From positions 64,379,353 to 64,443,352 of the forward strand of contig CM067316.1 of NCBI GenBank assembly GCA_034231615.1: DNA of 64,000 bases. The letters run 5' to 3'. Of this stretch, positions 39,701 through 54,700 are shown one piece after another. How positions within the stretch are numbered: the first letter of the stretch is position 1; each line of letters begins with the position of its first letter. The notes under the pieces were generated by a model. The model had not been told where the DNA came from and ran no database searches. It saw only the letters and a list, made by a program, of their open reading frames with translations. The translations under genes were made by a program, and so were the position numbers. This stretch comes from Meghimatium bilineatum. Lineage: Eukaryota; Mollusca; Gastropoda; Stylommatophora; Philomycidae.

Positions 39701-42700
39701 TTAGGATTAGTTATGTAAACACAACTCTTCTTTCCCTAACCCTTTCCCTAAATAAATAAATATTTAAATTAATGAATGATGAACATAAACCAATAAACAT
39801 AGCCAAGGGAAATAATCAAAACAGGTAGGCATGTATTCCAGACAAGAACCAAACTTTATTTTAGAATATTATTGATCTGTTGACCATGTAGCAGCAAGGA
39901 CCTGGACTTCTAGTTCAGGGAGCAAAGAATAGGACCACTGCCTTCTTTCCAGACATGTTGTAGAAGGAGACTAAGAAAAGTTGGGTGATAGACTGATAAC
40001 CTGTGGAAAAAAATTATCATTATCATTGCATGTCTTGTCTCAGTTTCTTACTTTTGTCTGCTATCAAATAATCCTCATGGATGTCAAATAATCCTCATGG
40101 ATGTCAAATAATCCTCATGGATGACAAAGAGATGCTGTACAGCAGACATTGCACCTTTATCCTTTTGTGGCAGACTCCTAGGTGATGGGGAGTGCTAGCT
40201 GTGCCCACACTGCAAATGGATCAATAGATCTGACAGTAGAATGATGAACTAGCTGGTACAGAAGTATATGCTACACTCCTGGCAGGCTGTGATGATCCTG
40301 AGATACTACCACAATGACATACCTCTCTTCGGGGACTAAACATGCAACCATAACCCCACACCCCCCCCACCCCACCCACCCAACACAATGAATCCTCTGA
40401 GATAGAAAACTAAAACAAGTTTGTGTGTCACCTCGGGTAATCAGCTTAAAAGAACCTGTGCTTTTATCAGAAAGGCTGTGGGCTGTTTTTTCAGTTTTAA
40501 GGATTATTTCATCATCATCATCATTGATCTGTCTTGATAATAAAAAATTACAGAGGATTGACTTCAATTTACTTGATTTATCCCATATTTTCTCTGTCCC
40601 TCTCAATGAAAGAGCACAGTTATTACCGGTAGTTCTTATAAATTATGTTTCTTTTTAAAGATATTAGTATTAGAAACTTGTTGTGAAAGATATTAGTATT
40701 AGAAACTTGTTGTGAAAGATATTAGTATTAGAAACTTGTTGTGAAAGATATTAGTATTAGAAACTTGTTGTGAAAGATATTAGTATTAGAAACTTGTTGT
40801 GAAAGATATTAGTATTAGAAACTTGTTGTGAAAGATATTAGCATTAGAAACTTGTTGTGAAAGATATTAGTATTAGAAACTTGTTGTGAAATGTTATGGA
40901 AAGAATAGACCCAGACATTTTTATAGTGTTTTATTTGGTTCAGTGTCAAAAATTACCACTCATAGCATGTAACTCTGCAACATCAAGCAGTAATCCCCAG
41001 TCAAAAATTCACTTTGTAAACAAGATGTTGCAAGTGGGATTCGAACCAGTCACCTCATGAGCACAGACGGTCGGATTAACCACTCCACCACGAAGATCAC
41101 CTGATCTCAGCCTCTTTAATTTGCAATGTGATGAAATCACTCTATTTTATGTTCATCGGTTTCCGGGAACATTTGTTTTTTAAGCTGTTTAATTTTGTAT
41201 CTGTTGCTTGAGTTGATTTCCAGCTTTCACTTCCATACATTAATACTGAGACAATGCAGGAGTTGAATAGCTTTATCTTGATGTTTCTTCCTCAATCTTT
41301 GTATTTCCAGATATTAGTTAGTTTAGTGAATGTGCTAGCTGCAATTGCTATGCATGTGTTTATTTATTTCATTGAGTCTCCGTCAATAGGCTTTCGGCTT
41401 CCCAAGTAATTAAAATTCGAGATTTTTTCCAGTATTTGGTTGTTTATTGAGATGTTATTTGTTGAACTGGTAAGTTCCATGATTTGTTATTTGGATGTGT
41501 TGAACTGGAGGCCAAACTGATCTGGGAGCGTGCATCTTTTCACAAGTTGCTGCACCTTTTTTGACTGTAGAGCACTCTAATTTATGCAAATTTTTCTCTT
41601 CCTTGGTCTAGTTCAAAGTCTTTCAGTGAGGTCTTTAACAAGTCCTTGTAGCACTTCTTTTGGACAATTGAGAATGTATGACTTTCAGTGAGGTCTTTAA
41701 CAAGTCCTTGTAGCACTTCTTTTGGACAATTGAGAATGTATGACTTTCAGTGAGGTCTTTAACAAGTCCTTGTAGCACTTCTTTTGGACAATTGAGAATG
41801 TATGACTTTCTGCAATTCACTGTCGAAAAGTATCTTTGGCAGTCAATGATCTGGCATACATGAGAACACAAATTTATCATTGATTAGCCAAACTTAACTA
41901 TCCTGAATCAAGTGTCACCTATTGGATTACAGTTATTCTGCAGTTAATACTTATTATTAATTCATTGAATGTACACTTGTCACTCATAGTATGTAGAATA
42001 AAATTAACTCTAATTGTTCAACCAGTCACCAGGAAATTAGTCACCAGGAAATTAGTCACCAGGAAATTAGCACCAGGAAATTAGTCACCAGGAAATTAGT
42101 ACCTGGAAATTAGTACCAGGAAATTAGTACCTGGAAATTATGTACCAGGACTTGTGCTTTGGGAAGGATGAGGAATGCTGCTATTGAGCATGTGCTAATA
42201 GTATCACTAGTCAGGACATTTCTGGTGAAACACTTGACTATGCAGCTCAATTAGCCTATGTCAAAACATTTTAGCCAATTTTTTTTACCCTTACATCAGT
42301 AAAATGTCAAGAATTCAGGAAAATCTGCCCTGCTTAATTATATTCAATAAACATTTACCCCTACCAAAATTTAAAAACATTTAGCAAAAAAGCATAAGAA
42401 AATACTACATCATTAAAACAAAATTTTTGTTTTAATTTTCAAATAATTTAATTTGTGTACGAACAAAGTTTTGTTAATGTCAACTTTTGTCAAACCACCC
42501 TTCGTTAAAATTGTGAAATAATTACATGCCCAATTGTTCCACAATTTCATCCACCCCCAATTGTTGATGTAATTTATGGACAGCCCCTTATAAAAAAAAC
42601 AGTGTTCAATGAGGCATATTTCTGGTCAAACCTCTGACTAGACAGCTGTGTACATATGGGAAAACTGGTCTATGACACATGTTTCACCTCTGACTAGGCA

Positions 42701-45700
42701 GATGTGTTCATATGGGAAAACTGTTCTATAACACAGGTTCAGAACTTAGCTTACCTTTACTTGTTCTATATCTACCTTTTCATTTCTTCTGTATTCAGGA
42801 GATTGTATTTCATCCTGTTATACCTTCTCATTTCTTCTGCATTCAGGTTATGATTCAGCCTGGTATACCTTCTCATTTCTTCTGCATTCAGGATGTACTG
42901 CAGTGCAGCCTGTTATACCTTCTCATTTCTTCTGTATTCAGGTTATGATTCAGCCTGGTATACTTTCTCATTTCTTCTGCATTCAGGAGGTTGTACTTCA
43001 TCCTGTTATACCTTCTCATTTCTTCTGCATTCAGGTTATGATTCAGCCTGGTATACCTTCTCATTTCTTCTGCATTCAGGATGTACTGCAGTGCAGCCTG
43101 TTATACCTTCTCATTTCTTCTGTATTCAGGTTATGATTCAGCCTGGTATACTTTCTCATTTCTTCTGCATTCAGGAGGTTGTACTTCATCCTGTTATACC
43201 TTCTCATTTCTTCTGTATTCAAGTTATGCTGCAGCCTGGTATACCTTCTCATTTCTTCTGCATTCAGGGTGTACTGCAGATTGTTATAATATATTTTTTG
43301 TTAATGTTCTGATAATTATAATACATGATTCTCCATTACAGAATTAATTGTATTCCTTGTTATATTATTAGCAACAGCAGGTACAGCTAGACTGGACTTG
43401 GCTCATGTCATGGCCTATGCTATTTTACAGAGCTTAAAGAGCAAAGCAGATGAATCATTTCAACTCATGTATGACTGGCTTGGGGCTAAATTTCTGAAAG
43501 AAATGGAAAGGTGCAGTCATATTTATTTACATAAAATCTCCTTATCAATATAACATACCATTATATTTTTATATATATTTGAATGTATTTACTACAAAGT
43601 TTACCATATTTTTGGGGGGGAAAGAACTGAAGACATTTGTTGATTTTTAAACTCAAAAATGAGGACACAAAGGAGCACATATTAATTGTACTATTTTAAT
43701 ACCTTTATTAATATGTTTATATGAAATAAAATCTATCCCGATGGAAACCAAAAGAGAAATCATAAATTCAATCTTCGTACCAACATTGCGTTATCAATGT
43801 CAGACATGGACACTAACAAAGTAATAGGAAGAAAGCTTACTATGTGTGAAATGAGATGTCTAAGAAAAGCAGCAAACAGAACAAGAAGAGATTATGTGAG
43901 GAATGAAGAGATTACAAGAACTGTTGGAACAACGTCTGTGGTCAAATATATTGAAAAATATAAATTGTAATAGTTCGGCCACTTAATGAGAATGAACCCT
44001 TATTAGTCAGTGGCAATAGCATACAATATGAAAATGAAGAAGATGGAATGAAGAAGTGACCAACATTCTGAAAGTCGCAATATTACTGTATTATCAAGCA
44101 ACCAAACGTGCCATAGCCCAGAAACCGATCATCATTCAATCCTACGAAGCCTTATAGCAAAATCAGAGAAAAGACAATAGATACATATCAAATATATGAA
44201 CACAATGACATCATTGTTCAAAAATTTATCATCATAAGCTGATTATCATATATCATCATCTTCATACTCCAATTTTTACGTATATTTTCTGTCATCCATG
44301 ATTTTTTCACACATAATTTTAGCACACATTTTTCACATAATTTTTTTCACACATAATTTTTTTCACACATAATTTTTCACATAATTTTTTCACACATAAT
44401 TTCACACATAATTTCACACATAATTTCCAACAGGCTCATTCTGTATTTCAATCTAATATAACTAAAACAATTATGGCCTATATGTGTCATTGTGATGACA
44501 ATGTGTCATTGTGATGACAAATAATGTGTCATTGTGATGACAATGTGTCATTGTGATGATGAATGAAAGTACTATTTTGATCAGTTAATAGAATGATATA
44601 TGACACGTGTGATGACAGCGGCTAAAAACTGGACAAAGAATAGCAAGATTTTTACTTGACATGCATGTAATATGAGGTGACTAAGGAGATTTGTGGGTGG
44701 AGTTGGCTGTTCCATCACATAAAAGATCAAAGTGATCCAGAAGTCATTCTGATGTCAGATGTATCAAGCCCAAAAATATAGATTTAAGTCAAGATGTAAA
44801 CTGGGACACAGCACATTATATTTTCTGGAATATATCCTGCTAATCTGCAGGAGTTTGAGAATAAATTCTGGAGAAAAATGATATATTTCAATACTAATGT
44901 GTTTTAATAATGAAATATATTAAAAAATCTATTTAAAAAAAATATAAGCCATGTATTTTTTTTATGGCGAAAATAGATCATATATATCTTTGTTCTCAAA
45001 CCCCTGAAGATTGGCAGAATGTAGTCTGGAGAATGGAATATGGTGTTGTCATGGTTTGCAATCTATCTGTGATATTTGCTCCTTTCGGCCTGACATGTTC
45101 AACTTCATATAGTTTTCTGGTTTCTTTGACTCTATATGGCTCAGAACAGCCAACTACACCTCAGAACCTCCTTAGTTGCCTCTTACAACATGCATGAAAA
45201 ATTAACAGGGTGCAACACAGGGTGCATTTATGTTCTAATTGTGTTATGTTTGCTGATAAATTTGCTGCCTAATGATTATTTCTAGCATTGAACATTTGGC
45301 CGTGGTTTTGCATAGTGCAGTCGAACATAGCAAGCCAATAAAACATGAAATCTTGCTTGAGATGGACAATTTTATCCTTGATGAAGTAAGTGTGTCTAGA
45401 CACTGATGTAAGTATTTGATTTTACTATGTCATTTTTATTCCTTTGGCAAGGAACCAACTACAAAACAAAAGTACAATTAATTAGATCACGTGTATTCCC
45501 AGTGCCAATCTATGGTTGCGAAACATGGACACTGAATACATCAGCAGCAAAGAATATAATTGCCTTCAAAATGAGAATTTTTAAAAATACAAAACATATT
45601 TTAAAAATACTATAGATGATGGACCACCAAAATAAAAGATGCAACAAATTCCACAATAAACTCAGCACACACGAGGGCCATCTCCAGAAAACTATTCTTC

Positions 45701-48700
45701 CCCTGACGCTGAAAGGCAACAAATTCCACAATATACTCAGCACACACGAGGGCCATCTCCAGAAAACTATTCTTCCCCTGACGCTGAAAGGCAACAAAGC
45801 ATTTTCCGAATAGATAGATAGACTGAGAATACCATAGACAGATTAAGAATTTGAACCAAGAAGTGAGTAAACGCACAAAGAGGGCTGACTTCTTAACAAC
45901 ATTATAACAAGAGAGTTGAGACTGTTTAGACATATCAAGAGACATAATACTATAGAAAGACTAATTATGGAGGACATGGTTGACTTAAACAGAGGCAGAG
46001 TTTGACTAATTATGGAGGACATGGTTGACTTAAACAGAGGCAGAGTTTGACTAATTATGGAGGACATGGTTGACTTAAACAGAGGCAGAGTTTGACTAAT
46101 TATGGAGGACATGGTTGACTTAAACAGAGGCAGAGTTTGACTAATTATGGAGGACATGGTTGACTTAAAAAGAGGCAGAGTTTGACCAAGAAGAAGATGG
46201 ACCAAAATGTTTAAAGATGGCAGATGCTGGTTAGTTGGTCCAGGTTTGTGAGGAGATGAGAACAGCAATAAACATGTTCTTGAAAGAATCTCACAATTAT
46301 ATAACAGTTTTATGTTACCGGGTAATATCTTTGCTTTGTTTTAGCAATGATTGTTCCACTGATTAGAAAAATGATGATATATGACTCCTTCCACATATGT
46401 CATTCCTCCCACATATGTCATTCCTCCCACATATGTCGTTCCTCCCACATATGTCACTCATCCAACATATGTCACTCATCCAACATATGTCATTCCTTCC
46501 ACATATGTCATTCCTCCCACATATGTCATTCCTCCCATATTTGTCAATCCTCCCACATATGTCTTTCTTCCCACATTTGTCATTATGTCACTCCTCCCAC
46601 ATATGTCATTATGTCATTTCTCCCACATATGTCATTATGTCACTCCTCCCACACATGTCATTATGTCATTCCTCCCACATATGTGACTAATCCCACATAT
46701 ATCACTACTCCAACATATGTCATTTTCCCCACATATGTCATTCCTTTCACATATGTGGTGACTCCTTCCACATATGTCACTCATCCCACATATGTCATTT
46801 TTCCCACATATGTCATTCCTTTCACATATATGTCTCCTCCCACATATGTAATTCCTCCCACAAATGTAATTCCTCCCACATATGTCATTCCTCCCACATA
46901 TGTCATTTTCCCCACATATGTTCTTCCTTTCACATGTGATTCCTCCCACATATTTCACTCCTCCCACATATGTCATTCCTCCCACATATATCATTCCTCC
47001 CATATATTTCACTCTTCCCACATATGTCATTATGTCACTTCTCCCACATATGTCATTATGTCATTTCTCCCACATATGTGATTCGTCCTGCATATTTCAC
47101 TCCTCCCACATATGTCATTCATCCCACATATGTGATTCCTCCCACATATGTCATTCCTCCCATATATTTCACTCTTCCCACATATTTCACTCCTCCCACA
47201 CATGTCATTATGTCATTCCTCCCACATATGTGACTAATCCCACATATATCACTACTCCAACATATGTCATTTTCCCCACATATGTCATTCCTTTCACATA
47301 TGTGGTGACTCCTTCCACATATGTCACTCATCCCACATATGTCATTTTTCCCACATATGTCATTCCTTTCACATATATGTCTCCTCCCACATATGTAATT
47401 CCTCCCACATATGTCATTCCTCCCACATATGTCATTTTCCCCACATATGTTCTTCCTTTCACATATGTGATTCCTCCCACATATTTCACTCCTCCCACAT
47501 ATGTCATTCCTCCCACATATGTCATTCCTCCCATATATTTCACTCTTCCCACATATGTCATTATGTCACTTCTCCCACATATGTCATTATGTCATTTCTC
47601 CCACATATGTGATTCCTCCCACATATTTCACTCCTCCCACATATGTCATTCCTCCCACATATGTGATTCCTCCAACATATGCTCAGAGAATGGTAGAGAA
47701 TTCCAGGCATGGAATCATTAGTCACAGTAACACACATACAACAGATATCATCGTCTTCTTCATCCTAGTTGAGCTGTATGGTCATCATCAACTATGACTG
47801 ACAAACAACTAGTGTGACAGTCATGGCCAATGTTTCATCATCAACTATGACTGACAAACAACAAGTGTGACAGTCATGGCCAATGTTTCATCATCAACTA
47901 TGACTGACAAACAACAAGTGTGACAGTCATGGCCAATGTTTCATCATCATAAAGTGCCATCTCCACAATCAATGTTGGCTGCAACAGACCTCCAACATCC
48001 CCTGTCTCTTGATTTAGTGGTGCACTCTGTTAGACTGTAACCTGTCCATCTTTTTATGTTGTTCTCCCACTTGTATCTCTGCCTACCTCTTGCATGCATC
48101 CCTTCGGCTTTACCCTCAAGTAAGGTCCTCAACAAAGTGTCATGTCTTTTAATGTGTCCAAAATATTTTATTTGCCTGATCTTTATTTCCCTTAATAATT
48201 CTTTCTTCATATTAAATTTCTTTAGCACCTCTTTATTTGTTTTCTTCTCTCTCCATGAAGTTCTCCCTATTCTTCTACGAGGCGTGTTCAAATGAAAACA
48301 GGACTTGTGGATTTATTTAAAAAGTATCATACGCAATTTAATATTTTCAACGGAATTGAACAAAGCAACCACTTGTGAATAAGAATGCACCTGGGTTCAT
48401 CAGAAAAAATCTCCGTATGCATTTAGGCAAGCATCCCACTGTTTAGGTAGACGTCGAATGCCGTCCGAGAAAAAGTTGCGTGGCTGTTCTCTGAACCATG
48501 TGGTCACCGCTGTCTTCACGTCTGCGTCGCTGTTGAATCGCTGTCCCTTTAGTGCTTTCTTCAACGGTCCGAACAAATGGAAATCACACGGGGATAAATC
48601 GGGACTATAGGCTGGGTGATGAAGAACTTCCCAATTCTTCTTTGCCAATGTTTCCTGCACAATTTTTGCGACGTGCGGACGAGCGTTGTCGTGGAGAAGA

Positions 48701-51700
48701 ATCACACCTTGAGAAAGTCTGCCTGGTCGCTTAGCCTTGATGGCCTTATGCAGCTTGTCTAAAGTGTCTTTATAATGGGCGGCATTGATGTTGACACCAG
48801 GTTCCTTAAAATCAGTCAACAAAAGCCCTTCATGGTCAAAAAATGCAGTCACCATAACCTTCCCAGCAGAAACCTCCGTCTTTAAACATACGCACCCACT
48901 CCATCACTCTGGTCCTCGACAAACATTTGTCACCATATGCTGCCTTCATTCTCCGATGAATGTCTACTGCTTGACATCCTTCAAATGAAAGAAACTGGAT
49001 CACAGCACGCTGATTCACTTTGGACGGGTTCGGAATCACACCCGCCATATTGTTAACAGTCTTCTGCAGCACATATGCATGCTGGGAAGATGAACACGTG
49101 ACCGTATGTAAATTATTGGATACTCATTACTAGTGCAAAATGTCATCAATATCAGTGCGCTCTATCACGCGTGGTGTAACAAGTCCCGTTTTCATTTGAA
49201 CACGCCTCGTATATATCCATATCTCAAAGTCATCAATTCTGTTTTCTAATTGTTTGTTTATTATTTTTATTATTCATGTTTCTGAGCCATACATTAATAT
49301 AGAATAATGTAGCATTTTATAATTCTCATTTTTAGCGTGTTTATAATTTGTTTAGATATAATTTCCTCATGTCATTGAAGGTACTTTTAGCCATTCCTAT
49401 TCTCCTTTTAACTTCTGTTTCACATCTGCCATCATTTGTGACTATGTGTCCAAAATATTGATAATGTTTTACTTGTTGTAGTTTCTCTCCATGTATGTTT
49501 ATGTTTAGCTCTTGTTCTTCTGTGTCTTTGCTGATTATCATGGTTTTTGTGTTTTGAATATTTATATCCAGTCCATATTCATTACTTGATTTATCGACTT
49601 GATCTATTAGTCTTTGTAGTTCATGTTCACTTTCTGCTAAAAGAACAGTGTCATCTGCATATCTAAGGTTGTTTATTATTTTCCCATTGATCTTGAGTCC
49701 TGGCATTTCTTCTATATTTGTAAAGATATTCTCTGTGTAGATATTAAATAGGATTGGTGATAAAATATATATATATAAAATATATCTTTGTCTTACCCCT
49801 CTTCTTTTTTCTATGTATGGTGAGTAGCTGTTTTCACACCTTATTGATGTGTCTGTTCCCAATATATATTGCTAATGAGTCTGATGTCTTTTCCATCTAT
49901 GCCTATTTCTTGAGGACATTCAATTAATTTTCCATGTTGGACTTTGAAAAAGGCCTTGATGTAGTCTATGAAGGAAATATAGATACTTTTTTAGACTTCT
50001 AAATATTTATCTATCACTAGCCGGATACTAAGTATAGCTTCTGTGGTGCCTTTGTTTTTCCTAAAACTGAATTGCTTTTCACTTTCTATCTTGTTTTTAA
50101 TTCTTTTTTCATGTATTATCTCTATAAGTATTATGTACGCCAATGTTATCTCTATAAGTATTATGTATTCCGATGTTATTTCTATAAGTATTATGTACGC
50201 CGATGTTATCTATATAATAAGTATTATGTATGCTGATGTTATCTCTATAGCAAGACTAATCTTGAGATTCTTGTCTAGGATCTGAAAGTTCTGAAAACTC
50301 CTAGCCCTGAACCCCCGCCATCACCAGTAGAAGAACTAATGGCTGATAATTTTACAGTGCAACAGTTGGAAAACTTGTATGAACAGGTAAATAGGTAACC
50401 TTGCAAGAATATCCTTCTTATTTCACAATAACTGTTGAAAAAGTGAAATAGAAAAAGGGATGGTGTGCATGCTTGTGTATATGCATGCTTATATGTGTGC
50501 CTGTGTAGGTGTTTTGTTGCGATAATTGCCTTGAAACCATATCCTATTGTGTTATAAATAATTACCTCACATTAATAATTACCTCACATTAATAATTACC
50601 TCACATTAATAATTACCTCACATTGATAATTACTTCACATTGATAATTTTAAAAGTTGACATCTTAATTATAAATATGCTAATTCCAAACCGTATTTATT
50701 GACAGCTCAGAATCACTGCACCAACTGGTATAATTTCAAAGAAAGCGTTTGCAGAAATGCTTGAAAATCTGGTAGTAGCCACTCATGGGATGGAATCTCT
50801 TCCAGAACTGTGGATACAGTTTACTTCATCCCAGGTAATTTAACTGTCAATCCGTTAGAAGACCCACCTGTACCAAAAAATCATAAAGTGATTTTAAAAA
50901 AATTTACATTAACAGAAACATATGGTACAGTAGATGGGACTACAATCTAACTTTTAATAAAATGTTTTTGTACTGACTGATCAGCAATTTTGTGTAATAT
51001 ATGACAGCACTGACTGCCAGCTGAGTCCAAGATGCAAAATGACTAACGTAATGCAATACTAGAAGAAATGAGCATATACTGGCCATCTGCATAACCTAAA
51101 CCTAACCCTCCACCCACTGATGGGTAATTAAATCTAACCCTAGCTCCATTCCATATCTTTTTCCAACCATACAACCCTTATAAATAAATATCTCCACCTC
51201 CACCCAATGAGGGGCAATTATAGCCAAGGGAAATAATCAGTGAAAATAAATTATAAATTATTTTAACAAAAAATGTTTGTGTATCGAACCCAAATTACTT
51301 TACAAAAAAAGATTTCTATTTTCACAAAATACAATCGTTCATTACATTACCTGTCACACCTTCCAGGAGGATTATTATGTATTTACTCCCAAAATATTGC
51401 AAAAATTCTGCATTGTTTAACCCAGATTCTGTAAAAATGCATTCAGCAAATATTCTATATGCTATGTAAAGTGGGATGTCCCAAATACCTTTTGTAGCCT
51501 GCAATCTACTCTAATTTACAGGCCATTAATTTTTGTACACTTCTCATATGGATATTATTCATATATTATTCTCATATAAAATTATAATTTATTGATATAA
51601 GTTTTTGAGATAAGCTGTACGCTGCCTTTATCATACAGCTACAACACCATTCCTACACTCCTTAACAGGAGAACATGCAGTTTAAAAAATGGAATAGCAG

Positions 51701-54700
51701 ATCATGCTACAAAACAATGATAATTTTTGTGTGATAGATGAAGCATTGTTTAGAATGGACATATAAGAGTTCCCTCACTTTGAGAAATTAATTTTCTTGT
51801 TTGAAATCACTGTCTGATAGAAATTGTGAATGTTGAAAGGCTAATGTGTGATTCTCTATTTATCTGTCCAGATACAAGAGCTGAGTAATGCAGTATCACT
51901 TGATTCTGATTATGTTGACTGGCGCCGTCTGCTGGTGGCTTTGTGCTATCCTATTTCTATTCCAACTCAGCATGAACTACTGGAATGTTTACAACGCTTC
52001 CAAAAAATGGACCAGAAACAATCTGGTATTGTGACTAGAGAACAGTGGCATTGGGTAGTATTTTTTTTTAATTACCTATAACAATAGGAAATTTTTATTC
52101 ATTGATAAAACATATTCAGCCCGACCTTGATCTATGCTACAGTTTTATTGATTTTACAAATGCCTTTGACCATATCTAGCATGGTGGTCTCCAGGGCACG
52201 CTCATTTTTAATTTGGATACCACCATCATAGAGATTGTTGAATCACTTAAAATAAATGCAAAAGTTGCTGTCCTATCAAATAATACAAATGGAGAGTTCT
52301 TTAAACCAAATGTGGAAGTTCTGCAAGGATGCATAATTTTTCCATTGCATTTCTCTATACATTAAATATACCTAGAGCACATCATACAGGAGACCCTACA
52401 GGATTACAACATGTCTATATCAATTAGAGGTCACCATATTTGCAATTTGTGCTTCACTGATGATATTGATTTTATAGCTGGATCAGAACAAGAATTATAG
52501 AAGTTAACAGGAATTCGGTAAAAGTTACCATCAATTACAGAAAGAAAATCAACGATAAAAAAGAACAAGATCTTGGTTAACAAAGGTGACATAGAATAGA
52601 TGTACAGATCAATATCATGATGAATGGGCAGAAGCTTGAGGAGGAGAATACTTTCAAGTACCTCAGATCCTATATATCCCACTGAAGATGGATGTGTCGG
52701 ACCATTAGCGCAAATAAAACAGTAACACAATGCATTTTCATTCCCTGAATTACATCCTGCTGGAAATCTAGTAAGACAATGGTCCTGCTACAAGGGAGAT
52801 CCAGCGAGAGTTTGAGAAGAAACACTGAAGAAGATCCTTATAAATTCAGCAATGGAAAAGGCACATCAAAATTAAAAATAACACTGGAGATAGCTTTAGC
52901 ATCCATGTCAAGACTAAATTTAATTTGGAAAAGCAACAATAGTGTTAGAGTAAAAATCAAACTTTATCTCACTGGTGCTTTCTGTTGTGCTGTATGGTTG
53001 TGAGGCTTGTAACTCACTGTAGATATGGTGACATAGTTACATGCATTCCATTATAAAATTTAAAAATCTCCTATAGAGAACATCTTCTTCTTCTTCTCGT
53101 TTGCAGTTTGACATGTCTACACAGCAAGTCCTGTTTTCTTAATAAATGCTGCTGTATTTAAAAGCTTCTCAGTGCTCCCATACATCTTTCTGTGGATATC
53201 CATCTCTGTGGGCCAGTATTCTTCCCTTAACTGGTTTAGTGTATTGCAGACTTGCAGGATATGTTCAGCGGTCTGTGCTGCCTGCCCACAAGGGCACAGA
53301 GGGGATGGGACCAGTCTTAATCTATTAAAGTGGCTGTTTAATCTGTTGTGTCCTGTTATATTCGGGTTGCATGAAACCATAGTTGCTGGTGCGCCTCTCG
53401 GCCTGGTATCTCTGACTTCAGCACTTGTGTTTGCTTGGGCAGGACTGTGGCCCTGCTTGATATTGGGTTGGTCCAACCAATCTTAGTTTCCAGCCTCTGT
53501 TGGCTGGACTAAGCCGCATCTCTATGTCAAGGAGTTGGCCTCAATGGGGGGGTACAGAATATAAGACAAATATTTACTTAATAAATATAATAGAGATGTA
53601 TACAGGTGCATAAGAACCATTACTTTCATTAGTGAGATGAATTGGAGATGTATACAGTGAGATGAATTGAAGATGTATCTGAAGGACATCTTGGTCCATA
53701 GCCACCTTAAGTCTTCTGTTCCAGGCCATTTTGGTACTGTTTGTTGCTCACGTGACCATTGCTATACATGTCCTTATGGGGTTCAAATGAGCTCCATCTC
53801 ATTTCCCAAGGCCACTTTCTCCATCGATGAGGTCTTTACATGTGAATCCCGTAATGTTATTTACGTGATCATATGTAAATGCTGCGGCAAGCAGTACATA
53901 GGGGGAAACCGGCTTAAGATTGAGTGACTGCTTCTGTAACCATCATCATGCCATCAAGCACAGAACATCTACTCATGTAGCCACACACTTCAACTGCGAT
54001 GGCTATCATGGTGCTCTTGATATTCAGGTCATTGCCATCAAATCCTGCACCACCGATGATAGATCTAGGTACGCTCTAGAAAATCGTCTCATTTTTGAAT
54101 TGGGTACCCTCAAGCCTTTTGGACTCAATTCCGACCGCTCTTTTGTCTAGTTCTGGGTTGAAGGGTCTTTCTCTTTATTCATTTTGTTCCATCATTTACG
54201 TCATCTTTTTGTTCGTTTCATTTCCATCTATATTTACATTTTGTATATAATTCCTGTTCCTGTCCTTCCGGCATCTCACTTCCATATTTCGGTTGGACAC
54301 GTTTGTGTGTTGTGATCATTTCTATTCATCGTCTTTTGATGTTTTGTGCATATCTTGATAAAATCGTTTTGGTTGAAACGTTGATTATGTCATCTGTATT
54401 GTTATTTGTATGATTTTGCTTGTTTTCCATTGTGTGTATTATTTCATGTGAGCTTCCGACAGTGATAGTGTGCTAGTCGTCGTTCAGTAAAACTTCATCA
54501 CCTGTTTTCTATGTAAGCACTATGCTTAGAAGAGCGCAGGTTTGAATCCAGCTCGTGACAACTAGTTTCCAAAGTGGATTTTTTCAAAGATCCCAGTGGA
54601 TTATCATTTGAAGAAATAGAGTTACGTGCTGTGAGTGATACTCTCGACAAGCGATGAGATGCTTCATTGGGAATAACGGAGTATATATATATATATATAT

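Noticed and set aside
39690..39760. Interstitial telomere repeat
   Set aside because: There are only about two TTAGGG-like units, and they form the centre of a foldback element rather than an array.
41029..41102. Working tRNA gene
   Set aside because: The A and B boxes are good but the acceptor stem and anticodon arm do not pair convincingly; called a tRNA-derived SINE.
46347..47797. Repetitive protein frames PPTYVI/SSHICH
   Set aside because: They are multi-frame by-products of an 18-bp repeat.
48400..49072. Functional mariner transposase gene
   Set aside because: The middle including the first catalytic Asp is deleted and the two parts are in different frames.
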